From contig JANRKN010000021.1 in NCBI GenBank assembly GCA_033763435.1, forward strand, positions 1 through 62,744: a DNA stretch of 62,744 nt, written 5' to 3'. Below, in pieces: positions 42,745 to 51,018 of the stretch. Position 1 is the first letter of the stretch. Each line of letters begins with the position of its first letter. A program made the position numbers and the translations under genes. The stretch comes from JANRKN01 sp033763435 (lineage in GTDB: Bacteria > Planctomycetota > Phycisphaerae > Phycisphaerales > UBA1924). The notes beneath the pieces are model-generated. The model worked only from the letters and a program-made list of their open reading frames with translations, had not been told where the DNA came from and searched no databases.

Positions 42745-43098
42745 ATGACCATCGCGTACACCGTCACCGCCACGCTGCCCGACGAGCCCACGCGGGAGCG
42801 CTATGTGAGTTGGATCCTGGGCGGGCACGCCCAAGCCGTCGTGCACGGCGGCGCGCTCGGCGCGCGCGTGCTCAGGCTCGACGCGCAGTCCGGCGAGACC
42901 GGCGTCAAGGTGGAAGTTCGATACGAGTTTGCCTCGCGCGAGGCGCTGGAGCGCTATGTGCGCGACGTTGCTCCCGGCCTGCGGGCCGAGGGGCTGGCGA
43001 TGTTCCCGCCGGAGTCGGGTGTGCGCTTCGATCGGCGTGTGGGCGAGGTCGTGGGTGGGGTTGTGGGTGGGGTTGTGGGTGAGGTGCGCCAGGGTTAG
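42745..43098 (+). CDS. DUF4286-like small protein with repeated Val/Gly tail
   Basis: A 117-aa protein starting MTIAYTVTATLPDEPTRERY. YVSWILGGHAQAVVHGGA and YEFASREALERYVRD are a typical ferredoxin-like alpha/beta fold (DUF4286). The C-terminal 16 residues read VGEVVGGVVGGVVGEV and are written by a GT-rich 12-bp repeat. It is convergent with metF, their stops overlapping by 3 nt. No function is known for the family. Confidence 0.75.
   Translation: MTIAYTVTATLPDEPTRERYVSWILGGHAQAVVHGGALGARVLRLDAQSGETGVKVEVRYEFASREALERYVRDVAPGLRAEGLAMFPPESGVRFDRRVGEVVGGVVGGVVGEVRQG
43049..43085 (+). repeat. GT-rich 12-bp tandem repeat, possible G-quadruplex
   Basis: The unit GTTGTGGGTGGG repeats about 2.5 times and encodes the VGGV tail of the DUF4286-like protein. 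Runs of two to four G at regular spacing could form a G-quadruplex on the plus strand. Confidence 0.6.
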
Positions 43099-44009
43099 CG
43101 CAGCAGGCCTGCCGAGTCCTTGACGCCCAGCGTCGCGTAGACATCGCGCGTCGCGCTCGAGCGGTTGAGCGTGTAGAAGTGCAGGCCCGCGACGGAATGG
43201 TCGAGCAGGTCGCGGCACTGCTCGGTGGCCCAGTGCACGCCCACCCGCTGGAAGGCCGAATCGTCGCCCGCGCGGTTGAGCGCGCGGATCAGGGGCGCAG
43301 GGAACCTCGCGCCCAGCGCCAGGTCCGCCATGCGCTGCATGCCCGCGCGGCTCGTCACGGGCATGATCCCCGCGAGCATCGGCACCCGCACGCCCGCCAG
43401 CGCGCAGCGGTCGCGGAAGTCGTAGAAGTCGCGGTTGTCGAAGAACAGCTGCGTGACGATGAAGTCTGCGCCCGCCTCGACCTTGGCCTTGAGATGCTCG
43501 ATCTCGCGGAGGCGGTTGGGGGTTTCGGGGTGGCCCTCGGGATAGCCCGCGACACCGATGCTGAAGCCGGGCCACGCGCTCGAGCGGTGGCGCTCGTTGA
43601 ACGCGCGGATGAACGCGACGAGCGCGGTCGCGTGCTTGAACGCGCCGAACGGGTCGGTGCCGGCGGGCGTGTCCTTGGGCCGATCGCCCCGCAGCGCCAT
43701 GATGTTCACGATGCCGGCCTGGGCATATCGCTCGAGGATCGAGGCGATCTCGGCCTCGGTGTGTCCCACGCACGTGAGGTGAGGCATCGGGTTCAGGGGC
43801 GTTTCGCGGCGCAGTCGCGTCACGAGCGCGTGCGTCAGCTCGCGCGTCGAGCCACCCGCGCCGTAGGTCACGCTCACGAACGACGGCTTCAGGGGCGCAA
43901 GGTCGGCGATCGCGGCGAAGAGATCTCCCGCGGCCTGCTCGCTCTTGGGCGGGAAGAACTCGAATGAGAACGTCGTGGGCTGGAGTTTGAAGAGATCGGC
44001 GATCCGCAT
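43095..44009 (-). CDS. metF: Methylenetetrahydrofolate reductase
   Basis: MetF reduces 5,10-methylene-THF to 5-methyl-THF for methionine synthesis. The 304-aa FAD-dependent TIM barrel has FSFEFFPPKSEQAAG, FVSVTYGAGGSTRELT, HLTCVGHT, IVNIMALRGDRPKDTP, GVAGYPEGHPE, ADFIVTQLFFDNRDFYDF and MPVTS. These hold the catalytic Glu (FEFFP) and the flavin and folate contacts. It ends the minus-strand run that contains ahcY, 31 nt after the antiporter. Confidence 0.96.
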   Translation of the reverse strand: MRIADLFKLQPTTFSFEFFPPKSEQAAGDLFAAIADLAPLKPSFVSVTYGAGGSTRELTHALVTRLRRETPLNPMPHLTCVGHTEAEIASILERYAQAGIVNIMALRGDRPKDTPAGTDPFGAFKHATALVAFIRAFNERHRSSAWPGFSIGVAGYPEGHPETPNRLREIEHLKAKVEAGADFIVTQLFFDNRDFYDFRDRCALAGVRVPMLAGIMPVTSRAGMQRMADLALGARFPAPLIRALNRAGDDSAFQRVGVHWATEQCRDLLDHSVAGLHFYTLNRSSATRDVYATLGVKDSAGLLR

Positions 44010-44040
44010 GGCGCGTGCGAGGCGTGGAAAGGTGTGCGTG

Positions 44041-45330
44041 TCAGTGCGCGGTGGGCGCGGGGCCTGGAGAATTCAGCTCGGCGCCCAGGAGCTTCTTGAT
44101 GACGACGATGAACAGGCCCGTGCAGAGCAGGTTGAGCGCGAGCGAGAGCATCGCGATCGTGACGATCGGCCCGCCGATGCCGTAGGACAGCGAGACGACC
44201 AGCACGCCCGCGCCTACCTCGCCGCGCGGCCACATGCCGATCGCCAGCGCCAGTCGCGTCTTGAGCGGCGCCTCGCGCCGATAGCACAGCGCCGGGAACA
44301 TCTTGCCGAGGTTGGAGATCACCGTCACGATCAGCACGTGCATCGCGATGGTGCCCCAGCCCATCTCGGGCGTGTGGGTCGAGAGGAACGCGTAGCCTTC
44401 GCTCGCGGTGGTGGTGGCGGCGGTTGTTGCCGCAACCGTCGCGGCATCGGTGCCGGCGGCGGGCGCGCTCGCGCCCAGCACGGCGGGCATCGAGAGGCCG
44501 ACGAGCAGCATGAACGCTGCGGAGACGATCGTCGAGGCGAGGCGCTCACCGGGCGAGTCGTGACCGAGGACGTCGTCGTGGACGTTGGCTTCGCCTCCGC
44601 CGGGCCGGCGAATGAGGCACCCCAGCACGAACGCGGGCAGCAGCACTTCGAGATGGATCGGCACCTTGGCGTCGATCAGCAGGCTGCCGGCGTGGATGCT
44701 CTCGCAGATGCCCACGATGACGACCGAGTAGATCAGCACCGCCGGCCAGCGCAGGCTGAGTTTCCAGGTGTGCAGGTACTTCCACGCGATCCAGATCTGG
44801 ACGGCCATGATGAGGACGATGACCGCCAGCTGCCAGCGCACGCCGACCATCATCATCTTCAGCGGGATCATCAGCAGCACAGTGTCCAGGTCGTCGAAGA
44901 TCGCCAGGATCCGCGCCTTGCGGAAGAGCCACGTGCCCGCGAGGCCCGCCGCGGCGAGCATCGAGAAGAGCACGCCCGCGCTCGTGGGCGCCGCGAACCG
45001 TGAGGCGAGCAGGTTCTCCTTCCACGCGTACCAGCTGCCCCAGTGGTCGCTGGGCAACAGCACGAAGACGAAATAGATCGCAACGAAGATCCACGGGAAT
45101 GCCGCGGCCGTCGCGGCGACGACATAGTCCCACCCGTACTGACGCACGTTGGACTTGTCGATGTCAAACTCGTACCCGACGTGGATCATGATGAACGCGA
45201 GCGCGATCAGCGTGAGCCAGCGCACGCCCGTGCCATAGGTGTCCGCGACCTCGCCCAGCATCCCGGGGAGGATCTGCGAGAGCACCAGGCCCGCAACGAG
45301 CAGCATCGAGTAGAGCAGGACCTTCTTCAT
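44041..45330 (-). CDS. Cation/proton antiporter-like membrane protein
   Basis: A 429-aa protein with about 11-12 spans. It starts MKKVLLYSMLLVAGLVLSQI. IHVGYEFDIDKSN near the start and MWPRGEVGAGVLVVSLSYGI near the end are like the sodium/proton exchanger (CPA2/KefB) family, where the GEVG-type motif and acidic residues form the ion path. The FAAPTSAGVLFSM motif is the usual T-S-A site. An Ala/Thr-rich loop lies at about 290-310. It sits between an AsmA-like gene and metF. Ion preference is unknown. Confidence 0.82.
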   Translation of the reverse strand: MKKVLLYSMLLVAGLVLSQILPGMLGEVADTYGTGVRWLTLIALAFIMIHVGYEFDIDKSNVRQYGWDYVVAATAAAFPWIFVAIYFVFVLLPSDHWGSWYAWKENLLASRFAAPTSAGVLFSMLAAAGLAGTWLFRKARILAIFDDLDTVLLMIPLKMMMVGVRWQLAVIVLIMAVQIWIAWKYLHTWKLSLRWPAVLIYSVVIVGICESIHAGSLLIDAKVPIHLEVLLPAFVLGCLIRRPGGGEANVHDDVLGHDSPGERLASTIVSAAFMLLVGLSMPAVLGASAPAAGTDAATVAATTAATTTASEGYAFLSTHTPEMGWGTIAMHVLIVTVISNLGKMFPALCYRREAPLKTRLALAIGMWPRGEVGAGVLVVSLSYGIGGPIVTIAMLSLALNLLCTGLFIVVIKKLLGAELNSPGPAPTAH

Positions 45331-45375
45331 GTCGCCTCGTGTACGTCGTGGGGTGCGTGAGAGGGAAGGCCGGGT

Positions 45376-46260
45376 TCACTTCTTGTTCTTGTCGCCGCCG
45401 AGAAGGCCCCCGAGGCCCTCCTGCAGCTTCTTCGCGGCGTCGTCGACGCCCTGCTTGAGCTGTTCGCCGGCCTTCTCGAGCTGGCCCGCGACCTGCTGCT
45501 GGAAGTCCTGCGCGGCCTTGCCGAAGTCGGCGGTGATCGACACCCCCAGCGACTCGAGGCTCTTGAGCGAGCCCAGCCCGTTCTGCAGCTCGCCCAGCAC
45601 GTCGCCCGGCAGCGCGGGCCCGGCGATCTGCGTCGCGGTCTGGACGATTGCCTTGAAGATGATCGAGATCACCGTGGGCAGGTCGACGGGCTCGCCCGCG
45701 GTGCCGATGTTCTTGAGCGGGATCTGGTCGATCTTGATCGTCGGCAGCGAGAGCCCGGCGATCGCGAGCTTGACCTCGACGTTGCGGATGTCGACTTCCT
45801 TGATGACAAACTTCTTGCCGGGCGCCGAGTCCTTGGGCTGGTCCTTGGGTGCGCCTTCGCCGGTCTCAAAGCGCTTGAGGTTGGCGAGAATGACGCCGAC
45901 GTTGGAGCCCTTGTCGCCGCGCTCGAGGGCCATCGCAATGCCGTCGAGCTTGAGCAGGGGCAGCTCGATGACGTCCTGCTGCAGCGTGGGCAGCGAGACT
46001 TTGACGTCGCCCTCACCCAGCGCGAGGAGGCTGGGCTCCTTGAAGCCCGCGGGATTGGCGACCGCGAGCTTGGACATACCGAACTCGCCCGTGAAGACGC
46101 CGACGCTCGCGGAGTTGAGCGTCGTCGGCACGCCCAGGGCGAAGGTGCCGCCCTTTTCGATGCCGGCCTTGGCGATGCGGTCGACGTAGACCAGCCCCAG
46201 CAGCACGCCCGCGACCGCGAGCAGGACGACGACGAGGATCAGCTTGATGAGCGTTTTCAT
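45376..46260 (-). CDS. AsmA-like membrane-anchored protein
   Basis: A 294-aa protein with one N-terminal helix (LIKLILVVVLLAVAGVLLGL). The next part, IEKGGTFALGVPTTLNSAS, SVGVFTGEFGMSKLAVANP and LPLLKLDGIAMALERG, matches the beta-rich start of AsmA/DUF748-like envelope proteins. The end (GDVLGELQNGLGSLKSLESL onward) is amphipathic helix and finishes in a Lys/Gly/Asn-rich tail. A lipid-transport or outer-membrane assembly role is known for AsmA-like proteins, but is not shown here. Confidence 0.65.
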   Translation of the reverse strand: MKTLIKLILVVVLLAVAGVLLGLVYVDRIAKAGIEKGGTFALGVPTTLNSASVGVFTGEFGMSKLAVANPAGFKEPSLLALGEGDVKVSLPTLQQDVIELPLLKLDGIAMALERGDKGSNVGVILANLKRFETGEGAPKDQPKDSAPGKKFVIKEVDIRNVEVKLAIAGLSLPTIKIDQIPLKNIGTAGEPVDLPTVISIIFKAIVQTATQIAGPALPGDVLGELQNGLGSLKSLESLGVSITADFGKAAQDFQQQVAGQLEKAGEQLKQGVDDAAKKLQEGLGGLLGGDKNKK

Positions 46261-46367
46261 GCGGTGAGTCTCCGAACCCTGAGCGGTTGCCCGTGCGAGA
46301 GTATCGGCACGGGCCCGCGCGGGCCGTCAGTCAGAGGCCGTCGAGGCAGGGTGAAACGTCGGACGGT

Positions 46368-47957
46368 TCAATAGCGGTAGTGGTCGGCCTTGTACGGGCC
46401 ATCGACCGAGACGCCGATGTACTCGGCCTGCTCCGGGCTCAGCTTCGTGAGCTTCACGCCCAGCTTGGCCAGGTGCAGCCGCGCGACTTCCTCGTCCAGG
46501 CGCTTGGGCAGCGTGTAGACCTTGCCCGTCTCGTAGCGGTGCCCCGAGAGCGTCGGCTTGTTGTTCGCGTTGAGCCAGAGGTCCAGCTGCGCGATCGTCT
46601 GGTTGGTGAACGAGGCGCTCATCACGAAGCTGGGGTGGCCCGTCGCGCAGCCCAGATTCATCAGCCGGCCCTCGGCCAGCACCAGGATGCTGCGCCCGGT
46701 CCCGGGGAACTCGAACTCGTCGTACTGCGCCTTGATGTTCACACGGCGGATGCTGCCGTCGCGCGTCCCGGCGTACAGCGCCGCCATGTCAATCTCGTTG
46801 TCGAAGTGGCCGATGTTCGCCACGATCGCCTTGTCCTTCATCCGCTTCATCTCGGCGAGCGTGATGACGTTCTTGTTGCCCGTCGTCGTGATGAAGATGT
46901 CCGCGCTCTCGACCACGTCGTCCAGCAGCGTGACCTGATACCCCTCCATCGCGGCCTGCAGCGCGTTGATCGGGTCGATCTCCGTCACGATCACGCGGCA
47001 GCCTTGGCCCCGCAGCGCCTGGCAGCAGCCCTTGCCCACGTCGCCATAGCCCAGCACCACCGCGACCTTGCCCGAGAGCATCACGTCCGTCGCGCGGTTG
47101 AGCCCGTCCACCAGCGAGTGCCGGCAGCCGTAGAGGTTGTCGAACTTGCTCTTGGTCGCGCTGTCGTTGACGTTGATCGCCGGGAACGCGAGCTGGCCCT
47201 TCTTGGCCATGTCATAGAGCCGGTGCACGCCCGTGGTCGTTTCTTCGCTGACGCCCTTGATGCCGCTGAGCAGCTTGGTGAAGTAGCCCGGCGAGCGCTT
47301 GAGCGAATCGCGCAGCACGCTCAGGATCACGCCCCATTCCTCGCTCTCGGTCGCGGCGTTGAACGCGGGCACCACGCCGGCCTTCTCAAACTCCGCGCCC
47401 TTGTGGACGAGCAGCGTCGCGTCGCCGCCGTCGTCCAGCAGCAGGTTCGGGCCGACGATGTTCCCGGCCTCGTTGGTGAACTTGAAGATCTGCTCCGTGC
47501 ACCACCAGTATTCCTCGAGCGTCTCGCCCTTCCAGGCGAACACGGGCACGCCCTTGGGCTCGCGGACGGTCCCGTCCTTGCCCACAACCACAGCCGCGGC
47601 CGCGGTGTCCTGCGTGCTGAAGATATTGCACGACGCCCAGCGCACCTGCGCACCCAGCTCCACCAGCGTCTCGATCAGCACCGCCGTCTGCACCGTCATG
47701 TGCAGCGAGCCCGCGATCCGCGCGCCCGCCAGAGGCTTCTGGCCGCGGTAGCGCTCGCGCAGCGCCATCAGCCCCGGCATCTCGTGCTCCGCGAGGCGGA
47801 TCTCCTTGCGCCCCAGCTCCGCCAGGCCCAGATCCCGCACCTTGAAGTCAAACGGCTTGGTCCCCGGCTTGTTCAACAGGCCCTTGAGCACGTCCTCCTG
47901 CGTGTGATAGGTCGCGGCGGCGTGCTGCGGATTCGTCGTGTTCGTCGCGGTCGTCAT
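46368..47957 (-). CDS. ahcY: Adenosylhomocysteinase
   Basis: AhcY splits S-adenosylhomocysteine to homocysteine and adenosine with NAD, which removes the product inhibitor of methyltransferases. The 529-aa protein starts at ATG 47957 behind GAGGAG. Hallmarks: GSLHMTVQTAVLIETL, ASCNIFSTQDTAAAA, the insert VHKGAEFEKAG...SPGYFTKLLSGIKG seen in the long bacterial and plant forms, NVNDSATKSKFDNLYGCR, the NAD site GYGDVGKGCCQAL, ATGHPSFVMS and the end PYKADHYRY. It is 78 nt after the ArsR-methyltransferase gene on the same strand. Confidence 0.97.
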   Translation of the reverse strand: MTTATNTTNPQHAAATYHTQEDVLKGLLNKPGTKPFDFKVRDLGLAELGRKEIRLAEHEMPGLMALRERYRGQKPLAGARIAGSLHMTVQTAVLIETLVELGAQVRWASCNIFSTQDTAAAAVVVGKDGTVREPKGVPVFAWKGETLEEYWWCTEQIFKFTNEAGNIVGPNLLLDDGGDATLLVHKGAEFEKAGVVPAFNAATESEEWGVILSVLRDSLKRSPGYFTKLLSGIKGVSEETTTGVHRLYDMAKKGQLAFPAINVNDSATKSKFDNLYGCRHSLVDGLNRATDVMLSGKVAVVLGYGDVGKGCCQALRGQGCRVIVTEIDPINALQAAMEGYQVTLLDDVVESADIFITTTGNKNVITLAEMKRMKDKAIVANIGHFDNEIDMAALYAGTRDGSIRRVNIKAQYDEFEFPGTGRSILVLAEGRLMNLGCATGHPSFVMSASFTNQTIAQLDLWLNANNKPTLSGHRYETGKVYTLPKRLDEEVARLHLAKLGVKLTKLSPEQAEYIGVSVDGPYKADHYRY

Positions 47958-48035
47958 GAGATCCAAGCTCCTCAGGAAAATCGTTCGGCGTTCTTCGGTG
48001 TTCGGTGGGTGATGGTCCGTCAATCAGCCGCGGAC

Positions 48036-49043
48036 TCAGTGGCCCGGCGTGCTCTCGGGCAATCGCGCCGTGCAGACAAACAAACCCGGGCCCTTCGCGT
48101 CGGGCTCGGGCGCAAGCTCGTGGTACGTGACGTCGACAAAGCCGACCTCGTGCAGCATCTTGGTGAGCGCCTCGCGCCCGAAGCCCAGATGCCGGTGGCC
48201 CATCGTCCGCCGATAGTCCTCGCGGTCGTGCGCGACCATGTCGACCAGCAGCAGCGAGCCCGAGGGCGTGCCCGAAGGGCTCTGCGCCCGCAGGATCCGC
48301 CTCATCTCGCGCACAGCCGGCATCGGCTCGTCCAAGTGGTGCAGAACGAGCAGGCAGACCGCCGCGTCGACGCTCGCCGAGGCGATCGGCAGCTTCGCGA
48401 GATCGCCCGCGACAAACTCGACGTTGCTCCGACCCTCAAGCCGGCGCCGCGCGGCGTCGAGCATGGGCTCGGAGCGATCGACCGCGTACACCTTGCGCAC
48501 CACGGGCGCCAGAAACTCCGCCGCGTTCCCCGTGCCGCAGCCAAGGTCCGCGACCGTCCAGTCACGGGGCAGGAACGACAGAAACGCCAACGGCGTGAAG
48601 CGCTGCCCGAAGAGCTCCGAGCGCACCTGATCCCACTCGCCCGCCACGCGCCCGAAGAACGCCGCGCTGTCGGTCCGCCTCTCGGCGACCACCGCCCGCA
48701 GGCGCCGCTGGTCTTCCTCGTGCTCCGGGCCCCCCGGGAGCTGCGCACGGATCGTGAGCCAGAGCGAGAGATTCGCGGGGGGCAGATCGTCAAGCAGCAG
48801 CCGGTAGTACGCCGCGGTCCCGACGTTGCGCCGGGTCACCCACGCCTCGCCCGCGCCCGACGGCGGCTCAGCCAGCAACTTCAGGTGCCGACTGACCGTC
48901 GACTGAGGCAGCTGAACCACCCGCGCCAGCTCGCCCACGGCCAATTCCTCGGCCTCGAGAAGCCGCAGGATGCGCAGCCGCGTTGGCTCGCTCAACAGCG
49001 CCAACCGCTCAGCCAGTGAGGATGTCTGGTCGACTCGCTTCAT
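48036..49043 (-). CDS. ArsR-type HTH fused to SAM-methyltransferase-like domain (SahR-like)
   Basis: A 335-aa protein. Residues 8-80 are a winged helix of the ArsR type (SLAERLALLSEPTRLRIL, AEELAVGELARVVQLPQSTVSRHLKLL in part). Residues 150-330 are a class I methyltransferase fold: WTVADLGCGTGNAAEF, VYAVDRSEPMLDAARRRL, VEFVAGDLAKLP, and AAVCLLVLHHLDEP. SahR, a regulator of ahcY and methionine genes in proteobacteria, is an ArsR-family protein that responds to S-adenosylhomocysteine. Location upstream of ahcY and an inverted repeat over its own start suggest the same role here. Confidence 0.85.
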   Translation of the reverse strand: MKRVDQTSSLAERLALLSEPTRLRILRLLEAEELAVGELARVVQLPQSTVSRHLKLLAEPPSGAGEAWVTRRNVGTAAYYRLLLDDLPPANLSLWLTIRAQLPGGPEHEEDQRRLRAVVAERRTDSAAFFGRVAGEWDQVRSELFGQRFTPLAFLSFLPRDWTVADLGCGTGNAAEFLAPVVRKVYAVDRSEPMLDAARRRLEGRSNVEFVAGDLAKLPIASASVDAAVCLLVLHHLDEPMPAVREMRRILRAQSPSGTPSGSLLLVDMVAHDREDYRRTMGHRHLGFGREALTKMLHEVGFVDVTYHELAPEPDAKGPGLFVCTARLPESTPGH

Positions 49044-49063
49044 TCGTTTATCCGGATGAAGCG
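49036..49063. promoter_or_regulatory. Near-perfect palindrome over the start codon of the ArsR-methyltransferase gene
   Basis: On the plus strand CGCTTCATTCG (49036-49046) and CGGATGAAGCG (49053-49063) form an 11-bp inverted repeat with one mismatch, with spacer TTTATC. The start ATG (minus 49043-49041) lies inside the right arm as read on the minus strand. It has the size of an ArsR-type operator, and may give autoregulation of this gene and ahcY. Confidence 0.7.
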
Positions 49064-49144
49064 TAGGAATGACCTCGGCCGAGTCAAGGACCGCTTGGAT
49101 CGCGCCTGCGGGCCGATTCTCGGACGGGCGGTCGTGGGCTGGGT

Positions 49145-49840
49145 TTACTGGGCCTCGGCCGGGCGCATCGGGATGCTGGGGCCGACGACTTCGCCGAGGT
49201 CGGCCAGGCGCTGACGGATCCGCTGATTGTTGGGCTCGATGTACAGCGCCATGCGGAGCCGGCGCGCTTCGCTCTTCTGGTCGTTGACCGACTTGTAGAA
49301 GTCTGCCAGGGCAAGCTGCGGCGCGATGGTCGTGCCGCGGTCGAGCCGCGCGGCGGTCAACAAGGCTTCCTGCGCGTCGTCAGCGTGGCCGATCTCCGCG
49401 GCAAAGCGCCCGAGGCGGAGGTAGTCGCCCACGGTTCCGCGGTCGGCGATCCGGCGGTTGAGGAACTCGATCAGCGCGTCGCGCTCGTTTCCGCCGAGCA
49501 TCGCGCGGGCGAGGCCCTCGACGGCGCCCTCGTTGGCGGGGTTGAAGTCAAAGACCTTCTGGAACTCTTCCTTGGCGCGGAGGGGCTCGTTCATCTCGAG
49601 CAGCGTGTTGCCGTAGAGCACGCGCATGTCGAGGTCGTCGGGCTTGCGGGAGAGATACTCCTCAAGATCGCCGCGGGCGTTGGGCCAGTTCTCGACGCTG
49701 TACCAGTGCATCGCGGTGTCCTTGACGGTCGGCAGCGGGCGCGGTCCCGAGCCGCAGCCGGTCAGCGCCGAAATGATGACCGCCGAGGCCGCGATCGCAC
49801 CCAGACCTCCACCCAACACGTTCCGCCGCTGGCTCGTCAT
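49145..49840 (-). CDS. TPR lipoprotein
   Basis: A 231-aa protein starting at ATG 49840 behind GGAG (10 nt). The signal peptide ends in SALTGC (Cys29). The mature part has four or so TPR-like pairs: ENWPNARGDLEEYLSRKPDD, LYGNTLLEMNEPLRAKEEFQ, AEIGHADDAQEALLTAARLD and FYKSVNDQKSEARRLRMALY. It is an outer- or inner-membrane lipoprotein that probably binds other proteins. It resembles BamD-like and PEP-CTERM TPR lipoproteins but no exact family fits. Confidence 0.75.
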   Translation of the reverse strand: MTSQRRNVLGGGLGAIAASAVIISALTGCGSGPRPLPTVKDTAMHWYSVENWPNARGDLEEYLSRKPDDLDMRVLYGNTLLEMNEPLRAKEEFQKVFDFNPANEGAVEGLARAMLGGNERDALIEFLNRRIADRGTVGDYLRLGRFAAEIGHADDAQEALLTAARLDRGTTIAPQLALADFYKSVNDQKSEARRLRMALYIEPNNQRIRQRLADLGEVVGPSIPMRPAEAQ

Positions 49841-49937
49841 GACGTCGATTCTCCGGCAGGCCCCGATCGGCCCGCAAAGACCCACTCGCGTTGCTCCACC
49901 CCGACAGCATCGTATCGGCAGAATCGGTTCGCGGGCG

Positions 49938-49987
49938 AGAACCGCGAGCCAGAACCGCGAGCCAGAACCGCAAGCCAGAACCGCGCC
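49938..49987. repeat. 13-bp tandem repeat in a divergent gap
   Basis: AGAACCGCGAGCC occurs at 49938-49950 and 49951-49963, then with one change at 49964-49976, and partly at 49977-49987. It lies between the TPR lipoprotein start and the phosphoesterase-like gene. Confidence 0.85.
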
Positions 49988-50070
49988 TAAGAGCGCTCGC
50001 GGCTCGGATACCGTCCGCCGTGCTGAGTAGTGACCAAGACCGCCCTTCCAGTCCGGCGCCTCAGGCCCGG

Positions 50071-50427
50071 ATGGTCCTGCTTCGCCACGAGCTGCCCGAG
50101 GGCTCCTGGCACTTTGACTGGATGCTCGAACGGCCCGGCTCGGGTGCGTCGGCGCTCCGCACCTTCCGCGTATTGGTTCGCCCCGATCATGCCCCCGAGT
50201 TCCCGGCGGAGTCGCTGCCTGATCATCGGCGCATCTATCTGCACTACGAAGGCCCCGTGTCCAACAACCGCGGGCACGTGACGCGCGTCGCGGCGGGCGA
50301 GGTCGAGCTCCTCGATGAGCGTCCGGACCGGATCGAGATCGTCGGCGAGCTGGCTGGCCGACGAGCCCGCTGGCAGGGCCGCGCGACCCCGGACGGGCGC
50401 TGGCTGTTCACGTCGTCCGCGCTGTAA
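50071..50427 (+). CDS. LigD 3'-phosphoesterase-like domain, stand-alone
   Basis: A 118-aa protein. The domain starts MVLLRHELPEGSWHFDWMLE, where H, F/D and W-M-L-E match the phosphoesterase block of LigD (the usual HYDFRLE site). PLPDHRRIYLHYEGPVSNNR gives the second block (D-H and Y-EGPVS-x-x-RG), which in planctomycetes is a common single-domain form. An upstream GTG at 50020 would add 17 residues and is possible. LigD enzymes trim 3' ends in end joining; here the domain alone lies about 1.1 kb from ligA. A DNA-end role is inference. Confidence 0.72.
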   Translation: MVLLRHELPEGSWHFDWMLERPGSGASALRTFRVLVRPDHAPEFPAESLPDHRRIYLHYEGPVSNNRGHVTRVAAGEVELLDERPDRIEIVGELAGRRARWQGRATPDGRWLFTSSAL

Positions 50428-50564
50428 CTGAACCTGCGGACTCGACAAGCGTCTCCGGACTTGGTAGTCTGGATTTGTGCCAGCCTGATTGCCGAGGACG
50501 GTGGGCGACGTTGGGGGATGGTGGGTTGTGGGGTTGTGGGGTGCTGGCGCTCTGGAGGTGTTCG

Positions 50565-51008
50565 ATGGGCGTTCGCGAGACGAAGGCCGTGCGTTCACCG
50601 GAGCAGATCGTGCATGGTGGTGGGGGTGGTCTTGGTGGCGGCGGGACGGGCCACAGTTCAACTCCGCACCCCGCCCAGGCCCCCGCTCAGGCCAGCGACC
50701 ATGGGCCCGTCGCGGGGCAGGCGATCGCGGGCACAAAGATCGTGCTGAACGAGCAGCGCCTGGGCGCGAACGTCGGCCGGCACGAGGACGCGTGGAAGCG
50801 CAAGCCCAACACCACGGGCACCGGCGCGATCCACGTCAAGAGCTTCCACTGCAAGCTCAACTCCGAGAGCCTTGACTACCTCGACCGCCAGATCAACGAG
50901 TGGCTCGACGCGCACCCGCAGTACGAGGTCAAGTTCGTCACGACCTCGATCGGCGAGTGGCAGGGCAAGATCAAAGAGCCCAACCTGATTATGCAGGTTT
51001 GGGTCTGA
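50565..51008 (+). CDS. Conserved-looking small protein of unknown function
   Basis: A 147-aa protein starting at ATG 50565 behind TGGAGGTG. Residues 18-50 are Gly- and Pro/Ala-rich. The C-terminal 80 residues form an alpha/beta unit: IHVKSFHCKLNSESLDYLDR, QINEWLDAHPQYEVKFVTTS and IGEWQGKIKEPNLIMQVWV. The strand-helix-strand layout with a terminal VWV suggests a small oligomeric fold. It has no signal peptide. No family is recognised. It follows the phosphoesterase-like gene by 137 nt, a stretch that is G-rich and holds runs such as TGGGTTGTGGGG. Confidence 0.72.
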   Translation: MGVRETKAVRSPEQIVHGGGGGLGGGGTGHSSTPHPAQAPAQASDHGPVAGQAIAGTKIVLNEQRLGANVGRHEDAWKRKPNTTGTGAIHVKSFHCKLNSESLDYLDRQINEWLDAHPQYEVKFVTTSIGEWQGKIKEPNLIMQVWV

Positions 51009-51018
51009 TCCCAGCCTG

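Noticed and set aside
46287..49019. A 910-codon open frame antisense to ahcY
   Set aside because: It is an antisense shadow of ahcY and the ArsR-methyltransferase gene; no family motif.
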